A stretch of DNA of 64,000 nucleotides from Rhodanobacter sp. 7MK24 (GTDB lineage: Bacteria; Pseudomonadota; Gammaproteobacteria; Xanthomonadales; Rhodanobacteraceae). The DNA lies in assembly GCF_014842995.1 (NCBI RefSeq), contig NZ_JACYXL010000008.1, positions 1-64,000 of the forward strand, in the 5' to 3' direction. The translations under genes and the position numbers were made by a program. How positions within the stretch are numbered: position 1 is the first letter of the stretch; every line of letters begins with the position of its first letter. Below are positions 37,798 to 45,501 of this stretch, piece by piece. The notes beneath the pieces were generated by a model that was not told the DNA's origin, made no database searches, and saw nothing but the letters and a program-made list of their open reading frames with translations.

Positions 37798-39615
37798 ATG
37801 GCGAACACGATCGAAATCAAGGTTCCCGACATCGGCGGCCACGACAACGTGCCGGTGATCGAGGTGCTGGTGAAGGCCGGCGACACGGTGACGAAGGAAC
37901 AGAGCCTCATCACGCTGGAGTCGGACAAGGCGACGATGGAAGTGCCCTCCAGCGCCGCCGGCACGGTGAAGGAACTCAAGGTGAAGCTGGGCGACGAGGT
38001 ATCCGAGGGCACGGTCATCCTGCTTTTGGAAACCGCCGCCGAAGCCGGCGTCGCGCCCCCCTCTCCCCCCCGGGGAGAGGGCAGGGGTGAGGGGACGGCC
38101 CCGCCGAGCGCTTCCGCAAGCGCCCGCCCCTCACCTCAATCCTCTCCCCAAAGGAGAGAGGAGGCGAAAGCACCGCAGGCGGCAGCTGTTACTGGGAAAA
38201 CCGCGGACATCACCTGCCAGCTCGTCGTCCTCGGCTCCGGCCCCGGCGGCTATTCGGCCGCGTTCCGCGCCGCCGACCTCGGCCTCGACACCGTGCTGGT
38301 GGAGCGCTACGACACCCTGGGCGGCGTCTGCCTCAACGTGGGCTGCATCCCCTCCAAGGCGCTGCTGCACGCCGCCGCGGTGATCGACGAAGCCGAGGCG
38401 ATGGCCGCGCACGGCGTCACTTTCGGCAAGCCCAAGCTCGACCTGGCCAAGCTGCGCGACTTCAAGGTCAGCGTGGTGGGCCAGCTCACCAAGGGTCTGG
38501 CCGGCATGGCCAAGCAGCGCAAGGTGCGCGCGGTGGTCGGCACCGGCAGCTTCGTGTCGCCGCACGAGATGGAAGTCCAGACGCCCGAAGGCGTGAAGCT
38601 CATCCGTTTCGAGCAGGCGATCATCGCCGCCGGTTCGCAGTCGGTGAAGCTGCCTGCGTTCCCGTGGGACGACGAGCGCGTGATGGATTCCACCGGCGCA
38701 CTGGAAATGAAGGACGTGCCCGGCAAGCTGCTGGTCGTCGGTGGCGGCATCATCGGCCTGGAAATGGCCACGGTGTATGCCGCGCTGGGCAGCGAAGTGA
38801 CCGTGGTCGAGTTCATGGACCAGATCATCCCCGGCGCCGATGCCGATCTCGTCAAGCCGCTGGCCAAGCGCCTGGGCGGCAAGGTCAAGGGCATCCACCT
38901 CAAGACCAAGGTGACCGAGGCCAAGGCCGGCAAGAAGGGCATCGAGGTCAAGTACGAAGGCGAGAGCATCCCCGAAACCAGCGTGTTCGACCGCGTGCTG
39001 GTGGCCGTGGGCCGCTCGCCCAACGGCAACAAGATCGGCGCGGAAAAGGCCGGCGTGGCGGTGACCGAGCGCGGCTTCATCAACGTGGACACGCAGCTGC
39101 GCACCAACGTGCCGCACATCTTCGCCATCGGCGACATCGTCGGCCAGCCCATGCTGGCGCACAAGGCGGTGCATGAGGCACACGTGGCGGCGGAAGTCGC
39201 GGCGGGCCACAAGGCACATTTCGATGCACGCGTAATCCCGTCCGTCGCCTTCACCAATCCCGAAGTGGCGTGGGTGGGTGTCACCGAGCGCGAGGCGAAG
39301 GAGAAGGGCCTCAAGGTGGGCGTGGGCAAGTTCCCGTGGGCGGCTTCCGGCCGTGCCATCGGCATCGCGCGCACCGAAGGCTTCACCAAGCTGATCTTCG
39401 ACGAAGAGACCCATCGCATCGTGGGCGGCGCCGTGGTCGGCGTGAACGCGGGCGACCTGATCTCCGAACTGGCGCTGGCGATCGAGATGGGTAGCGAAGC
39501 CGCCGACATCGCGCTCACCGTGCATCCGCATCCCACCCTGGGCGAATCGGTGGGCATGGCGGCCGAGGTCTACGAGGGCACCATCACCGACCTCTACATT
39601 CCGAAGAAGAAGTAA
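37798..39615 (+). CDS. lpdA: Dihydrolipoamide dehydrogenase (E3) with N-terminal lipoyl domain
   Basis: 605 residues. Residues about 2-80 are a lipoyl domain ([10 protein letters not shown]). Residues about 140-605 are the flavoprotein: FAD motif [13 protein letters not shown], redox disulfide [16 protein letters not shown] motif [10 protein letters not shown], and the C-terminal catalytic His-Glu in HPHPTLGE. It reoxidises dihydrolipoyl E2 with NAD+. The linker (about residues 86-123, [13 protein letters not shown] ... [11 protein letters not shown]) is encoded by a copy of the genome's intergenic repeat. The start at 37798 matches the E2 lipoyl N-terminus. Confidence 0.96.
   Translation: MANTIEIKVPDIGGHDNVPVIEVLVKAGDTVTKEQSLITLESDKATMEVPSSAAGTVKELKVKLGDEVSEGTVILLLETAAEAGVAPPSPPRGEGRGEGTAPPSASASARPSPQSSPQRREEAKAPQAAAVTGKTADITCQLVVLGSGPGGYSAAFRAADLGLDTVLVERYDTLGGVCLNVGCIPSKALLHAAAVIDEAEAMAAHGVTFGKPKLDLAKLRDFKVSVVGQLTKGLAGMAKQRKVRAVVGTGSFVSPHEMEVQTPEGVKLIRFEQAIIAAGSQSVKLPAFPWDDERVMDSTGALEMKDVPGKLLVVGGGIIGLEMATVYAALGSEVTVVEFMDQIIPGADADLVKPLAKRLGGKVKGIHLKTKVTEAKAGKKGIEVKYEGESIPETSVFDRVLVAVGRSPNGNKIGAEKAGVAVTERGFINVDTQLRTNVPHIFAIGDIVGQPMLAHKAVHEAHVAAEVAAGHKAHFDARVIPSVAFTNPEVAWVGVTEREAKEKGLKVGVGKFPWAASGRAIGIARTEGFTKLIFDEETHRIVGGAVVGVNAGDLISELALAIEMGSEAADIALTVHPHPTLGESVGMAAEVYEGTITDLYIPKKK
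38056..38162. repeat. REP-like repeat pair inside lpdA
   Basis: Left module CCCCCTCTCC...GGGGAGAGGGCAGGGGTGAGGGG (38056-38094), a short centre with the hairpin GCGCTTCCGCAAGCGC, and an inverted right module CGCCCGCCCCTCACC...AAAGGAGAGAGG (38120-38162). Bases 38123-38149 equal the reverse complement of 12761-12787 over 27 nt. The reading frame is open through the whole pair. Confidence 0.9.
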
Positions 39616-39639
39616 GGCGCGCGTTCTTTTCCGAAACGA

Positions 39640-39664
39640 AAAGCCCGGCTTCGGCCGGGCTTTT
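39640..39664 (+). terminator. Terminator after lpdA
   Basis: Stem AAAGCCCGGC/GCCGGGCTTT around a TTCG loop (39650-39653), followed by TTTTT (39661-39665), 27 bases after the lpdA stop. The A-rich left flank lets it work for the convergent gene ending at 39695 too. Confidence 0.92.
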
Positions 39665-39694
39665 TCGTGGGCACATGGCCCGTGACAGCGATGC

Positions 39695-40387
39695 TTAGTG
39701 CGCCGGCGCGGCGGATGTCGCTGCGACGAGGCCGGGCAGCTCATGTCCGAAAGCCCGTTTCATGGAATCCAGTGCGATGACCGTGTCGCCCAGCGACGAG
39801 GCCATGGAATTCACGGTATGCATGACCTCGAGCGGCTGGAGGGTACCGGCCTTCAGGTCGGCGTCGATGTCGTTCATCCTCGAGCCTTGCAAGTTGACGC
39901 TGGTGTTGAACGAGACGCGCCGTTCGAAATCGCTCTGATAGGCGTAGATCGTGGCGTAGTGACGCAACTTTCCGGCATCGATCCAGCCGGCGGCCTGGTT
40001 GGCGACGGCCACGTCCCAGGCTTCGTGGCGCAGTTTCGGCAACTGCAGTCCAAGAGAGAAATCGCCTTCCATTTGCGTGTCGATATGCTGCGTGATCGTG
40101 GCGGCACTGGTGCCGTCCTTCACCGCCTGGACGAGGTAGTTGTCCAGTTGCGTCAGCAAGGCGAGGCGCTTTGCATCTGCATCGCGCATCCGCTGGATAT
40201 CGGCGAGGTTGGTCTGCAGTTCCGCCTCGATCTGCGCGCTGGCCGTGGCTGCTGCGTGCGTGCGATGCGCGTGCTCGATCCACGCCTCCAGCCCCAGCGC
40301 GGTAAGGATGCTGAGCACGATCATCAGATAGTGCTTGGCGAAATCCTTGAAGGATGTCAGTTCGGCGTGCGGTGGTTCGAGATGCAT
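39695..40387 (-). CDS. Single-span membrane protein, paralog A of three
   Basis: 230 residues. A short cytosolic N-terminus (MHLEPPHAELTSFKDFAKHY) is followed by one span LMIVLSILTALGLEAWIEH and about 190 mostly helical residues. The central motif LRHEAWDVAVANQAAGWID is conserved in the two paralogs at 41387 and 42156. The layout resembles DUF6090-like proteins. There is no enzyme motif; function unknown. GGAG lies 7 bases before the ATG. The DNA for the span is identical to paralog C. Confidence 0.8.
   Translation of the reverse strand: MHLEPPHAELTSFKDFAKHYLMIVLSILTALGLEAWIEHAHRTHAAATASAQIEAELQTNLADIQRMRDADAKRLALLTQLDNYLVQAVKDGTSAATITQHIDTQMEGDFSLGLQLPKLRHEAWDVAVANQAAGWIDAGKLRHYATIYAYQSDFERRVSFNTSVNLQGSRMNDIDADLKAGTLQPLEVMHTVNSMASSLGDTVIALDSMKRAFGHELPGLVAATSAAPAH
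40271..40345. repeat. 75-bp coding repeat, copy in paralog A
   Basis: These 75 bases, encoding FAKHYLMIVLSILTALGLEAWIEH and a little more, are identical to 42741-42815 in paralog C and differ at three positions from 41966-42040 in paralog B, although the rest of the three genes has diverged strongly. Confidence 0.9.
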
Positions 40388-40581
40388 GGTGGCTCCAGCG
40401 AAGGCGGGACCGCACGAGCGTAGCGGATCACCTGGTTCCGGTCTGCGCCGGTCGCGCGTCGGGCGCGGGTGGAGAGTATGACGGCGGGTGTCTGCGTGGG
40501 TACCATCGACGTCCATATTCCCGATAAGTCGATGATTGCCATGCCGCGTCCCGGCGTAGTGCATGGATCTGCGAGGTAAGC

Positions 40582-41382
40582 ATGACGCTGAAGGTATGTC
40601 TGGCAGGCGCCACCGGCTGGGCCGGCTCGGAACTGGCGTGTGGCATTGCCGCCAGTGCGGATCTGGAGCTGGTCGCCGCGGTATCGCGTCGGCACGCCGG
40701 CCAACTGCTGGGTGAAGCACTGGGTGACGCCTCGATCGCCACGCCGGTCTTCGCCAACGCGGTCGAAGCACTGGCCGCGCCCTGCGACGTGTTCGTCGAA
40801 TACACCCATCCCGATACCGCGCGGGCGAACGTGCTTGCCGCGTTGGAGCGTGGTGCACACGTAGTGGTGGGTACATCGGGGCTTGGCGACGAGGACTACG
40901 CGCAGATCGACGCGGCGGCGCGCAAGCAAGGGCGAGGCGTGCTTGCCTGCGGCAACTTCGCGCTCACCGCGGTGCTGTTGATCAAGTTCTCCGAGATGGC
41001 GGCGAAGATCCTGCCGCAATGGGAGATCATCGACTACGCCTACGCCGGCAAGCCGGACGCGCCCAGCGGCACCGTGCGCGAGCTGGCCACGCGCATGGGC
41101 AAGGTGCGCCAGCCGCGACTGGAAGTGCCGCTGGAAGAAACCCGCGGCCTGCGCGAGACGCGCGGAGGCACCCTGGCCGGCAGTCAGGTGCATGCGGTGC
41201 GCCTGCCGGGCTTCGTGCTGGGCGCCGAAACCCTCTTCGGCCTGCCCGACCAGACCCTCAGCATCCGTCACAACGCGGGCGGGAGCGCCAAGCCCTACGT
41301 GGATGGTGCGCTGCTGGCGATCCGCAAGGTGCCGGGCCTTGTCGGCCTGCACCGCGGACTGGACGCTGTGCTGGAGCTCTGA
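40582..41382 (+). CDS. DapB-like reductase lacking the catalytic histidines
   Basis: 266 residues. It follows the DapB (4-hydroxy-tetrahydrodipicolinate reductase) fold: nucleotide motif GATGWAGSEL near the N-terminus, GTSGLGDEDY, NFALTAVLLIKF, then GKPDAPSGT (Lys157, Asp159) that binds substrate. In E. coli DapB this region is HHRHKVDAPSGT; here the two His positions are Ala153 and Tyr154. The size is normal. It may be a paralog with another substrate, or the cell's only DapB with changed chemistry. GAGG lies 7 bases before the ATG. The gene is on the opposite strand to, and between, paralogs A and B. Confidence 0.75.
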   Translation: MTLKVCLAGATGWAGSELACGIAASADLELVAAVSRRHAGQLLGEALGDASIATPVFANAVEALAAPCDVFVEYTHPDTARANVLAALERGAHVVVGTSGLGDEDYAQIDAAARKQGRGVLACGNFALTAVLLIKFSEMAAKILPQWEIIDYAYAGKPDAPSGTVRELATRMGKVRQPRLEVPLEETRGLRETRGGTLAGSQVHAVRLPGFVLGAETLFGLPDQTLSIRHNAGGSAKPYVDGALLAIRKVPGLVGLHRGLDAVLEL

Positions 41383-41386
41383 GCGT

Positions 41387-42082
41387 TCAGGCGTGCCCGG
41401 CCTGCTGGACTGGCCCGTTGCCTGCGGGAGGCAGCGCCGCCTTGAGCGTGTCTTCGAAATGGCGCAGGTTCTGCGTGGTCTGGCCGAGGAGCGCACGCAT
41501 CTGGCTGATGGTGTGCAGGAAGTCGCGGGGCTGCACCTCGCCGGTGTCCAGGTCGGCGATCGTATTGACCATGCCCGAGCCGTTCATGATGAGCGCGGTG
41601 TCCTCATTGAGCAAACTGACGGACTCGCGCTGGCTGGCATAGGCCACGGAATAGCGTTGCATGTGCTCGTGATCGATCCAGCTGGCGGATTGGTCCGCCA
41701 CGGCCACGTCCCATGCCTCGTGGCGTAACTGCGGGAAGTTGAGGTCGAGGTCGAAGTTGTCCCGGGTCAGCGCCAGGATGTGCTGCCTGATCGTTTCGTC
41801 CGGCGTATGCGCCCGGAGGTCCGCGGCAATCGCATCGCGAATCGTGGCGAGTCGCTGCAGTTGGGCGGAATCCTGTTGCAGCGATTTCTCGGTCAGGTCG
41901 AGATTGGTGCGGATTTCCGCCTCAATCCGTGCGCTGGAAGCCGCGGCCGCATGCGCGCGGTGCGCATGCTCGATCCACGCCTCCAACCCCAGCGCGGTAA
42001 GGATGCTGAGCACGATCATCAGGTAGTGCTTGGCGAAATCCCTGGAGGACTCCAGCCGGGTGTTCTGGGGCTCGATATGCAT
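41387..42082 (-). CDS. Single-span membrane protein, paralog B
   Basis: 231 residues with the same layout as paralogs A and C: MHIEPQNTRLESSRDFAKHY, the span LMIVLSILTALGLEAWIEH, an Ala-rich helix, and the shared motif LRHEAWDVAVADQSASWID near residue 125. Outside the N-terminal segment and that motif the proteins differ greatly. Convergent with the DapB-like gene, 4 bases apart, and 73 bases after the paralog C stop. Function unknown. Confidence 0.8.
   Translation of the reverse strand: MHIEPQNTRLESSRDFAKHYLMIVLSILTALGLEAWIEHAHRAHAAAASSARIEAEIRTNLDLTEKSLQQDSAQLQRLATIRDAIAADLRAHTPDETIRQHILALTRDNFDLDLNFPQLRHEAWDVAVADQSASWIDHEHMQRYSVAYASQRESVSLLNEDTALIMNGSGMVNTIADLDTGEVQPRDFLHTISQMRALLGQTTQNLRHFEDTLKAALPPAGNGPVQQAGHA
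41966..42040. repeat. 75-bp coding repeat, copy in paralog B
   Basis: Same block as in paralogs A and C, with three substitutions, two of them synonymous within the span region. Confidence 0.88.
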
Positions 42083-42155
42083 GCGTTCTCCGGCGCGAGT
42101 TTGGTCGGTCGTGAAGCCTAGCGGATTACCAGGCCGGGTTTGCGTACCTGGCGAG

Positions 42156-42857
42156 CTAGGGGCTTGCGGCGTGCCCAGCTGCGGTGTCGTCATCAGCGTC
42201 CTTGCCGAGCGCGTAGAGAAGATGGCTTTCCAGTTGATGGAGATGCGATTGGGTTTCCATCGAGGTGTGCAACATTTGCCGCACGGTACTGATGAACTCC
42301 AGCGGGTCGACGGGCGCGCCTAGATCGACGCGCGTGTGCAACCGCTCCATGGCCGGTACGTCGAGCAGGGCGATACCGTCGTGCGAGACCCAGTCGGAGG
42401 TCTCGCGCAGATCGGCGTAGGCCCGCGAGTAGTGGCGTAGCCGGGCGTCATCGATCCAACTGGCGGATTGGTTGGCGACGGCTACGTCCCAGGATTGCGA
42501 AGCGAACGTCGGCCAGTTGATGCTGAGGCGGAAAGCATCCTTCTGCGCCTGGATATGCTGGTTGATCGCCGCGGCGGGCAGGTTGTCGCGTATATCGACG
42601 GTAAGGGTTTCGTCGAGGTGCTGTAGCGGGGCGATCAGCCCTTCGTTGGTCTTGATCGATTTGCGTATGTCGGCCAGGTTTGCCAGCAGCTCGGTGCGGA
42701 TGTGCTGGCTGGCTTCCTCGGCTGCGCGGGCGTGGTGTGTGTGCTCGATCCACGCCTCCAGCCCCAGCGCGGTAAGGATGCTGAGCACGATCATCAGATA
42801 GTGCTTGGCGAAATCTCTGAAGGATCCCAGCCGGGTATTCGGCGGCTCGATGTGCAT
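42156..42857 (-). CDS. Single-span membrane protein, paralog C
   Basis: 233 residues. MHIEPPNTRLGSFRDFAKHY and the shared span open the protein. A helical periplasmic part follows (EEASQHIRTELLANLADIRKSIKTNEGLIA), with the motif SWDVAVANQSASWID. Upstream gene of the tandem group, so transcription may begin at its 5' side. The three copies differ in the late region, which suggests different binding partners. Function unknown. Confidence 0.8.
   Translation of the reverse strand: MHIEPPNTRLGSFRDFAKHYLMIVLSILTALGLEAWIEHTHHARAAEEASQHIRTELLANLADIRKSIKTNEGLIAPLQHLDETLTVDIRDNLPAAAINQHIQAQKDAFRLSINWPTFASQSWDVAVANQSASWIDDARLRHYSRAYADLRETSDWVSHDGIALLDVPAMERLHTRVDLGAPVDPLEFISTVRQMLHTSMETQSHLHQLESHLLYALGKDADDDTAAGHAASP
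42741..42815. repeat. 75-bp coding repeat, copy in paralog C
   Basis: Identical at all 75 positions to 40271-40345 in paralog A. Confidence 0.9.
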
Positions 42858-43386
42858 GCTCTCTCCGGCGCAGGTTCGGTCGTGGTGAAGCGTAGCGGAT
42901 CGCTACTTCCGCAAGCGACCGGGCGGCTCTGATCTCATGCAAACAGCGCGGTCCTTTTCATTCGGCTGCCCAGGGTGATGGCAGCTGAAACAACGCCCGG
43001 GTCAGAGCATCGTCGAGGCACGATGCCGTAAGCCCCCTCAGTTCTCGGATGCGGCGCGCCATGGCCGTGTCGTCTATCGCACAGGTGAGTGTGGGCCAAT
43101 GCCCTCGGGAATGCCTGTTTGTTGTTCCGGTGGATTGAGCACGGTCATTTCCCTTCTCCTGATCGTGGCGTCTCTGCCTTCGATCCTATGGACAGACCTT
43201 GCTGCCTGCCACCGCAACTGCGATGACATGGCTTGGCAAAGGGAGCGAATCCGGCCGTCCGCAGGCGGCCGAAGCGGCCTTGATTCCTTGCCAAAGGAAA
43301 CGCCGAAGTTGACGCCCGCCCCCAACGACCGAGAGTCTGGGAGCACATCGCCGCCCAAAGGGAATGGCGAAAAGCCGGCCTGCCGA
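42858..43386. other. 529-base gap with a possible broken small gene and repeat-like block
   Basis: The part next to 42858 should hold the promoter of the paralog group. Bases 42958-43148 may be a small frameshifted gene, listed separately. Bases about 43230-43385 (CAAAGGGAGCGAATCCGG ... CCGCAGG) resemble CAAAGAGAGCGAATCC...CCGCAGG near the end of the hairpin-rich element at 59685-59705, so this may be another decayed copy. I see no other gene. Confidence 0.4.
42958..43148 (-). pseudogene. Possible frameshifted small gene
   Basis: An ATG at 43148 is preceded by a strong AGGAGAAGGGAA ribosome site and opens MTVLNPPEQQTGIPEGIG, which stops after 24 codons. A second frame, entered by losing one base near codon 16, runs TLTCAIDDTAMARRIREL and on to a TGA at 42958-42960, for a joined length of about 62 residues. 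The second part has an ordinary amino-acid mix. Either a broken small gene, or two unrelated short frames. Confidence 0.3.
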
Positions 43387-43848
43387 TCAGCCCGCCAAAC
43401 GCCGCCCCGGCCGCAATCCAAGCAGCCAGGTCGCAGCCACACATCCCCCCAGAGCCAGCAACCACTCCGTTGCAGACGAACTGGGCTGCGGCAGCAACAG
43501 ACGGAACGCAGGCAGCCAGGCAGCGCCGTAGTCGGCAGTCACCACACCAGCCGCCACGACCAGCACGACGCCGAGCAGACCCATCAGGATGAACTCGGAA
43601 CGCGAGTCCCCGATTTCGTCGCGAGCTGGCGCGGTGGCAACGCGTGCCGCCATCTGCTGCGCGAAGTCATCCGGCAATGCCGAAGGCAGCGGTTCGCGCA
43701 ACGCGCGTGCCATCAGGCGGTAACGGCGCACGCGACCGTCGCCGTTGGACGGATCGAGGCCGAGGCGCTCCGCGCGCAGGGCACGTTCCTGCGCCTGCCA
43801 TTCGCGCTCCTGCGCGGGATCGTCGAAAGGAGGGATGTCGTGATTCAT
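43387..43848 (-). CDS. Membrane protein coupled to the ECF sigma factor, putative anti-sigma factor
   Basis: 153 residues. A charged cytosolic N-terminal half (DDPAQEREWQAQERALRAERLGLDPSNGDGRV) is followed by two spans, FILMGLLGVVLVVAAGVVTA and WLLALGGCVAATWLLGL. Its start overlaps the sigma gene stop (ATGA), the usual arrangement of ECF sigma/anti-sigma pairs. No ZAS zinc motif (HxxxCxxC) is seen. Role assigned by position and layout only. Confidence 0.65.
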   Translation of the reverse strand: MNHDIPPFDDPAQEREWQAQERALRAERLGLDPSNGDGRVRRYRLMARALREPLPSALPDDFAQQMAARVATAPARDEIGDSRSEFILMGLLGVVLVVAAGVVTADYGAAWLPAFRLLLPQPSSSATEWLLALGGCVAATWLLGLRPGRRLAG

Positions 43849-44423
43849 GCCGCAACTCCTGTCCGGTTTTCCAGCGCCTCGCGCAAGCGCAGGCGTGAGC
43901 GGAACAAGTGGCTCTTGATGGTACCCCCGGCCAGCCCGGTGATGCGAGCGATCTCGGGAATGGGGAGTTCGTCCAGGTAATACAGCGTGAGCACGCTGCG
44001 CTGCACGGGCGGGAGCGCCTCGATGGCTTCGTGCAAGTGGCGCTGGGTTTCTTCGTCTGCGCAGGCGGCTTCGAGGTCGAAACCGTCGCCAATGTTTTCC
44101 AGCAGCGCGTCGCCCTCGTCGTCGACACTGGTTTCGACCAGCGGGATGCGCTTGTGTTGCAGGTGACGCAGGGCGATGGTCCAGGCCACGCGGCCTATCC
44201 ACGATTTCAGTGCGCTCTCGCCGCGGTACTGATGCAGGCACTGGTGCACGCGCAGGAAGGTGTCCTGGCACAGCTCGCGCGCGTCCTCGGGGTTGCGCAC
44301 CATGCGCTGGATGATGTGCCAGCACAGGCCCTGGTACTCGCGCACGAGGCGTTCGAACGCGCCGAGCCGGTTGGCCAGCACGGCTTCCGCCAGGGCGCGG
44401 TCGTTGGAGTGGGCGTCATCCAT
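43845..44423 (-). CDS. ECF-family RNA polymerase sigma factor
   Basis: 192 residues. Sigma region 2 is visible as FERLVREYQGLCWHIIQRMV, then NPEDARELCQDTFLRVHQCL, and YRGESALKSWIGRVAW. Region 4 is LPPVQRSVLTLYYLDELPIPEIARITGLAGGTIKSHLFRSR. It should direct transcription of a small regulon; such genes commonly control their own operon. The start at 44423 removes an upstream in-frame Met that would read through the divergent region. Confidence 0.92.
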   Translation of the reverse strand: MDDAHSNDRALAEAVLANRLGAFERLVREYQGLCWHIIQRMVRNPEDARELCQDTFLRVHQCLHQYRGESALKSWIGRVAWTIALRHLQHKRIPLVETSVDDEGDALLENIGDGFDLEAACADEETQRHLHEAIEALPPVQRSVLTLYYLDELPIPEIARITGLAGGTIKSHLFRSRLRLREALENRTGVAA

Positions 44424-44449
44424 CACGCAAGGGATACATGCAGGTGCAG

Positions 44450-44479
44450 AACGGTTGCAGCGTGCCGAATGCAACCGTT
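44450..44479. promoter_or_regulatory. Inverted repeat between the divergent ECF and membrane genes
   Basis: AACGGTTGCA (44450-44459) and TGCAACCGTT (44470-44479) are perfect complements 10 bases apart, so the half-sites' centres are about two helix turns apart. It lies 27 bases from the sigma gene start and 64 from the divergent gene start. A dimeric regulator site is the likely reading. Confidence 0.55.
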
Positions 44480-44542
44480 GGCTGCTGGCCGGTATCCATG
44501 TCTCCGAAAGCCGTCATTTCATCCATCTGCCTGGAGCTGCCC

Positions 44543-44866
44543 ATGCCTTCTGAACTGATTCCGATTTCGCTGTTCGTCTGTATCGCCTACGCCATCAAGG
44601 TATGCGTGGATGCGATGGTGCGCAAACGTATGGTGGCCACGGGCGGTTCGGCCGACCTGGTCGCCTCGGTGCTGCGCGACGAGGAACTGCGCCGTCGCCA
44701 TTCCTCGCTGCGCTGGGGCATCGTGCTGCTGTCGGTGGCGCTGGGCTTCGGCTTGATCCAGTGGTTTGGCTGGGAGGAAGTCACGCCGGGGCTGGTTGCC
44801 GTGCTGGCGGGTGCCACCGGGCTCGGCAACCTGGTGTTCTTCATGGTGTCGCGCAGGCTGGGTTGA
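44543..44866 (+). CDS. Small membrane protein divergent from the ECF operon
   Basis: 107 residues. Span 1 is IPISLFVCIAYAIKVCVDAM, a cytosolic basic segment follows (RKRMVATGGSADLVASVLRDEELRRRHSSLR), and a hairpin of spans WGIVLLSVALGFGLIQWFGW and LVAVLAGATGLGNLVFFMV closes the protein. Related two- to three-span proteins often sit beside ECF operons in this group, which is an inference from the context. GGAG lies 7 bases before the ATG. Function unknown. Confidence 0.72.
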   Translation: MPSELIPISLFVCIAYAIKVCVDAMVRKRMVATGGSADLVASVLRDEELRRRHSSLRWGIVLLSVALGFGLIQWFGWEEVTPGLVAVLAGATGLGNLVFFMVSRRLG

Positions 44867-44877
44867 AGTCCGATAGG

Positions 44878-44908
44878 AACGAAGCCCGGGACTGGCCCGG
44901 GCTTCGTT
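44878..44908 (+). terminator. Bidirectional terminator between the membrane gene and ohr
   Basis: A 13-bp perfect stem (44878-44890 with 44896-44908), AACGAAGCCCGGG, with a 5-base loop, followed by CGTTTG. It separates two convergent genes. Confidence 0.8.
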
Positions 44909-44936
44909 CGTTTGCGCGGTGGCTGACGCTGCTGGT

Positions 44937-45362
44937 TCAGGCAACGACCAGCGACACGTCGATGTTGCCGCGGGTGGCGTTGGAATAGGGGCAGACGATG
45001 TGGGCCTTTTGCACCAGCGCCTCCACTTCCTCGCGTGGCATGCCGGGCACGTGGATCTTCAGTTCGACCTCGATACCGAAACCGGTGGAGATCTGGCCGA
45101 TGCCGACCGTGCCTTCGATGCTGGTGTCGGCGGGCAACACGCGCTTGTCCTGGCCGGCGACGAATTTCATCGCGCCGAGAAAGCAGGCCGAATAGCCGGC
45201 CGCGAACAACTGCTCGGGGTTGGTGCCGGCGGCGCCGTTGCCGCCGAGCTCCTTCGGCACGGTCAGCTTGACGTCGAGCACGCCGTCGGAGGAAGTGGCG
45301 TGGCCGTCGCGGCCGCCGGTGGCCTTGGCATGGGCGCGGTACAGGACTTTTTCGATGGACAT
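44937..45362 (-). CDS. ohr: Organic hydroperoxide resistance peroxidase Ohr
   Basis: 141 residues, the full family length. The two catalytic cysteines are Cys60 in [12 protein letters not shown] and Cys124 in [13 protein letters not shown]. Ohr reduces fatty acid and peroxynitrite-derived hydroperoxides using lipoylated proteins as electron donor, which fits the lipoyl-rich dehydrogenase genes nearby only loosely. It is downstream of ohrR on the same strand, and carries its own operator 87 bases upstream. Confidence 0.95.
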   Translation of the reverse strand: MSIEKVLYRAHAKATGGRDGHATSSDGVLDVKLTVPKELGGNGAAGTNPEQLFAAGYSACFLGAMKFVAGQDKRVLPADTSIEGTVGIGQISTGFGIEVELKIHVPGMPREEVEALVQKAHIVCPYSNATRGNIDVSLVVA

Positions 45363-45448
45363 GGTGGTTGCCTCTCGGGTGGGTGGCTGTGTCAGCCTGG
45401 GGGATGGTGGGGGAGCGTCTGGCGTGCTCAGAGTCAAAGTTCGAGCGT

Positions 45449-45469
45449 TATTGAATAGCGCGCTACTTA
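45449..45469. promoter_or_regulatory. Candidate OhrR operator upstream of ohr
   Basis: A 21-bp site with palindromic core TAGCGCGCTA flanked by A/T-rich arms (TATTGAA on one side, CTTA on the other). It matches, in the reverse sense, the site upstream of ohrR at 45974-45994, at 17 of 21 positions. It lies 87 bases before the ohr start. Confidence 0.7.
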
Positions 45470-45501
45470 AGTGGGCGATAAAATTCTGGCGGTGATCGTT
45501 T

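Noticed and set aside
38056-38162. Intein or frameshift in lpdA
   Set aside because: The frame is continuous, the extra DNA is a known intergenic repeat type and there are no splicing motifs; a linker insertion explains it better.
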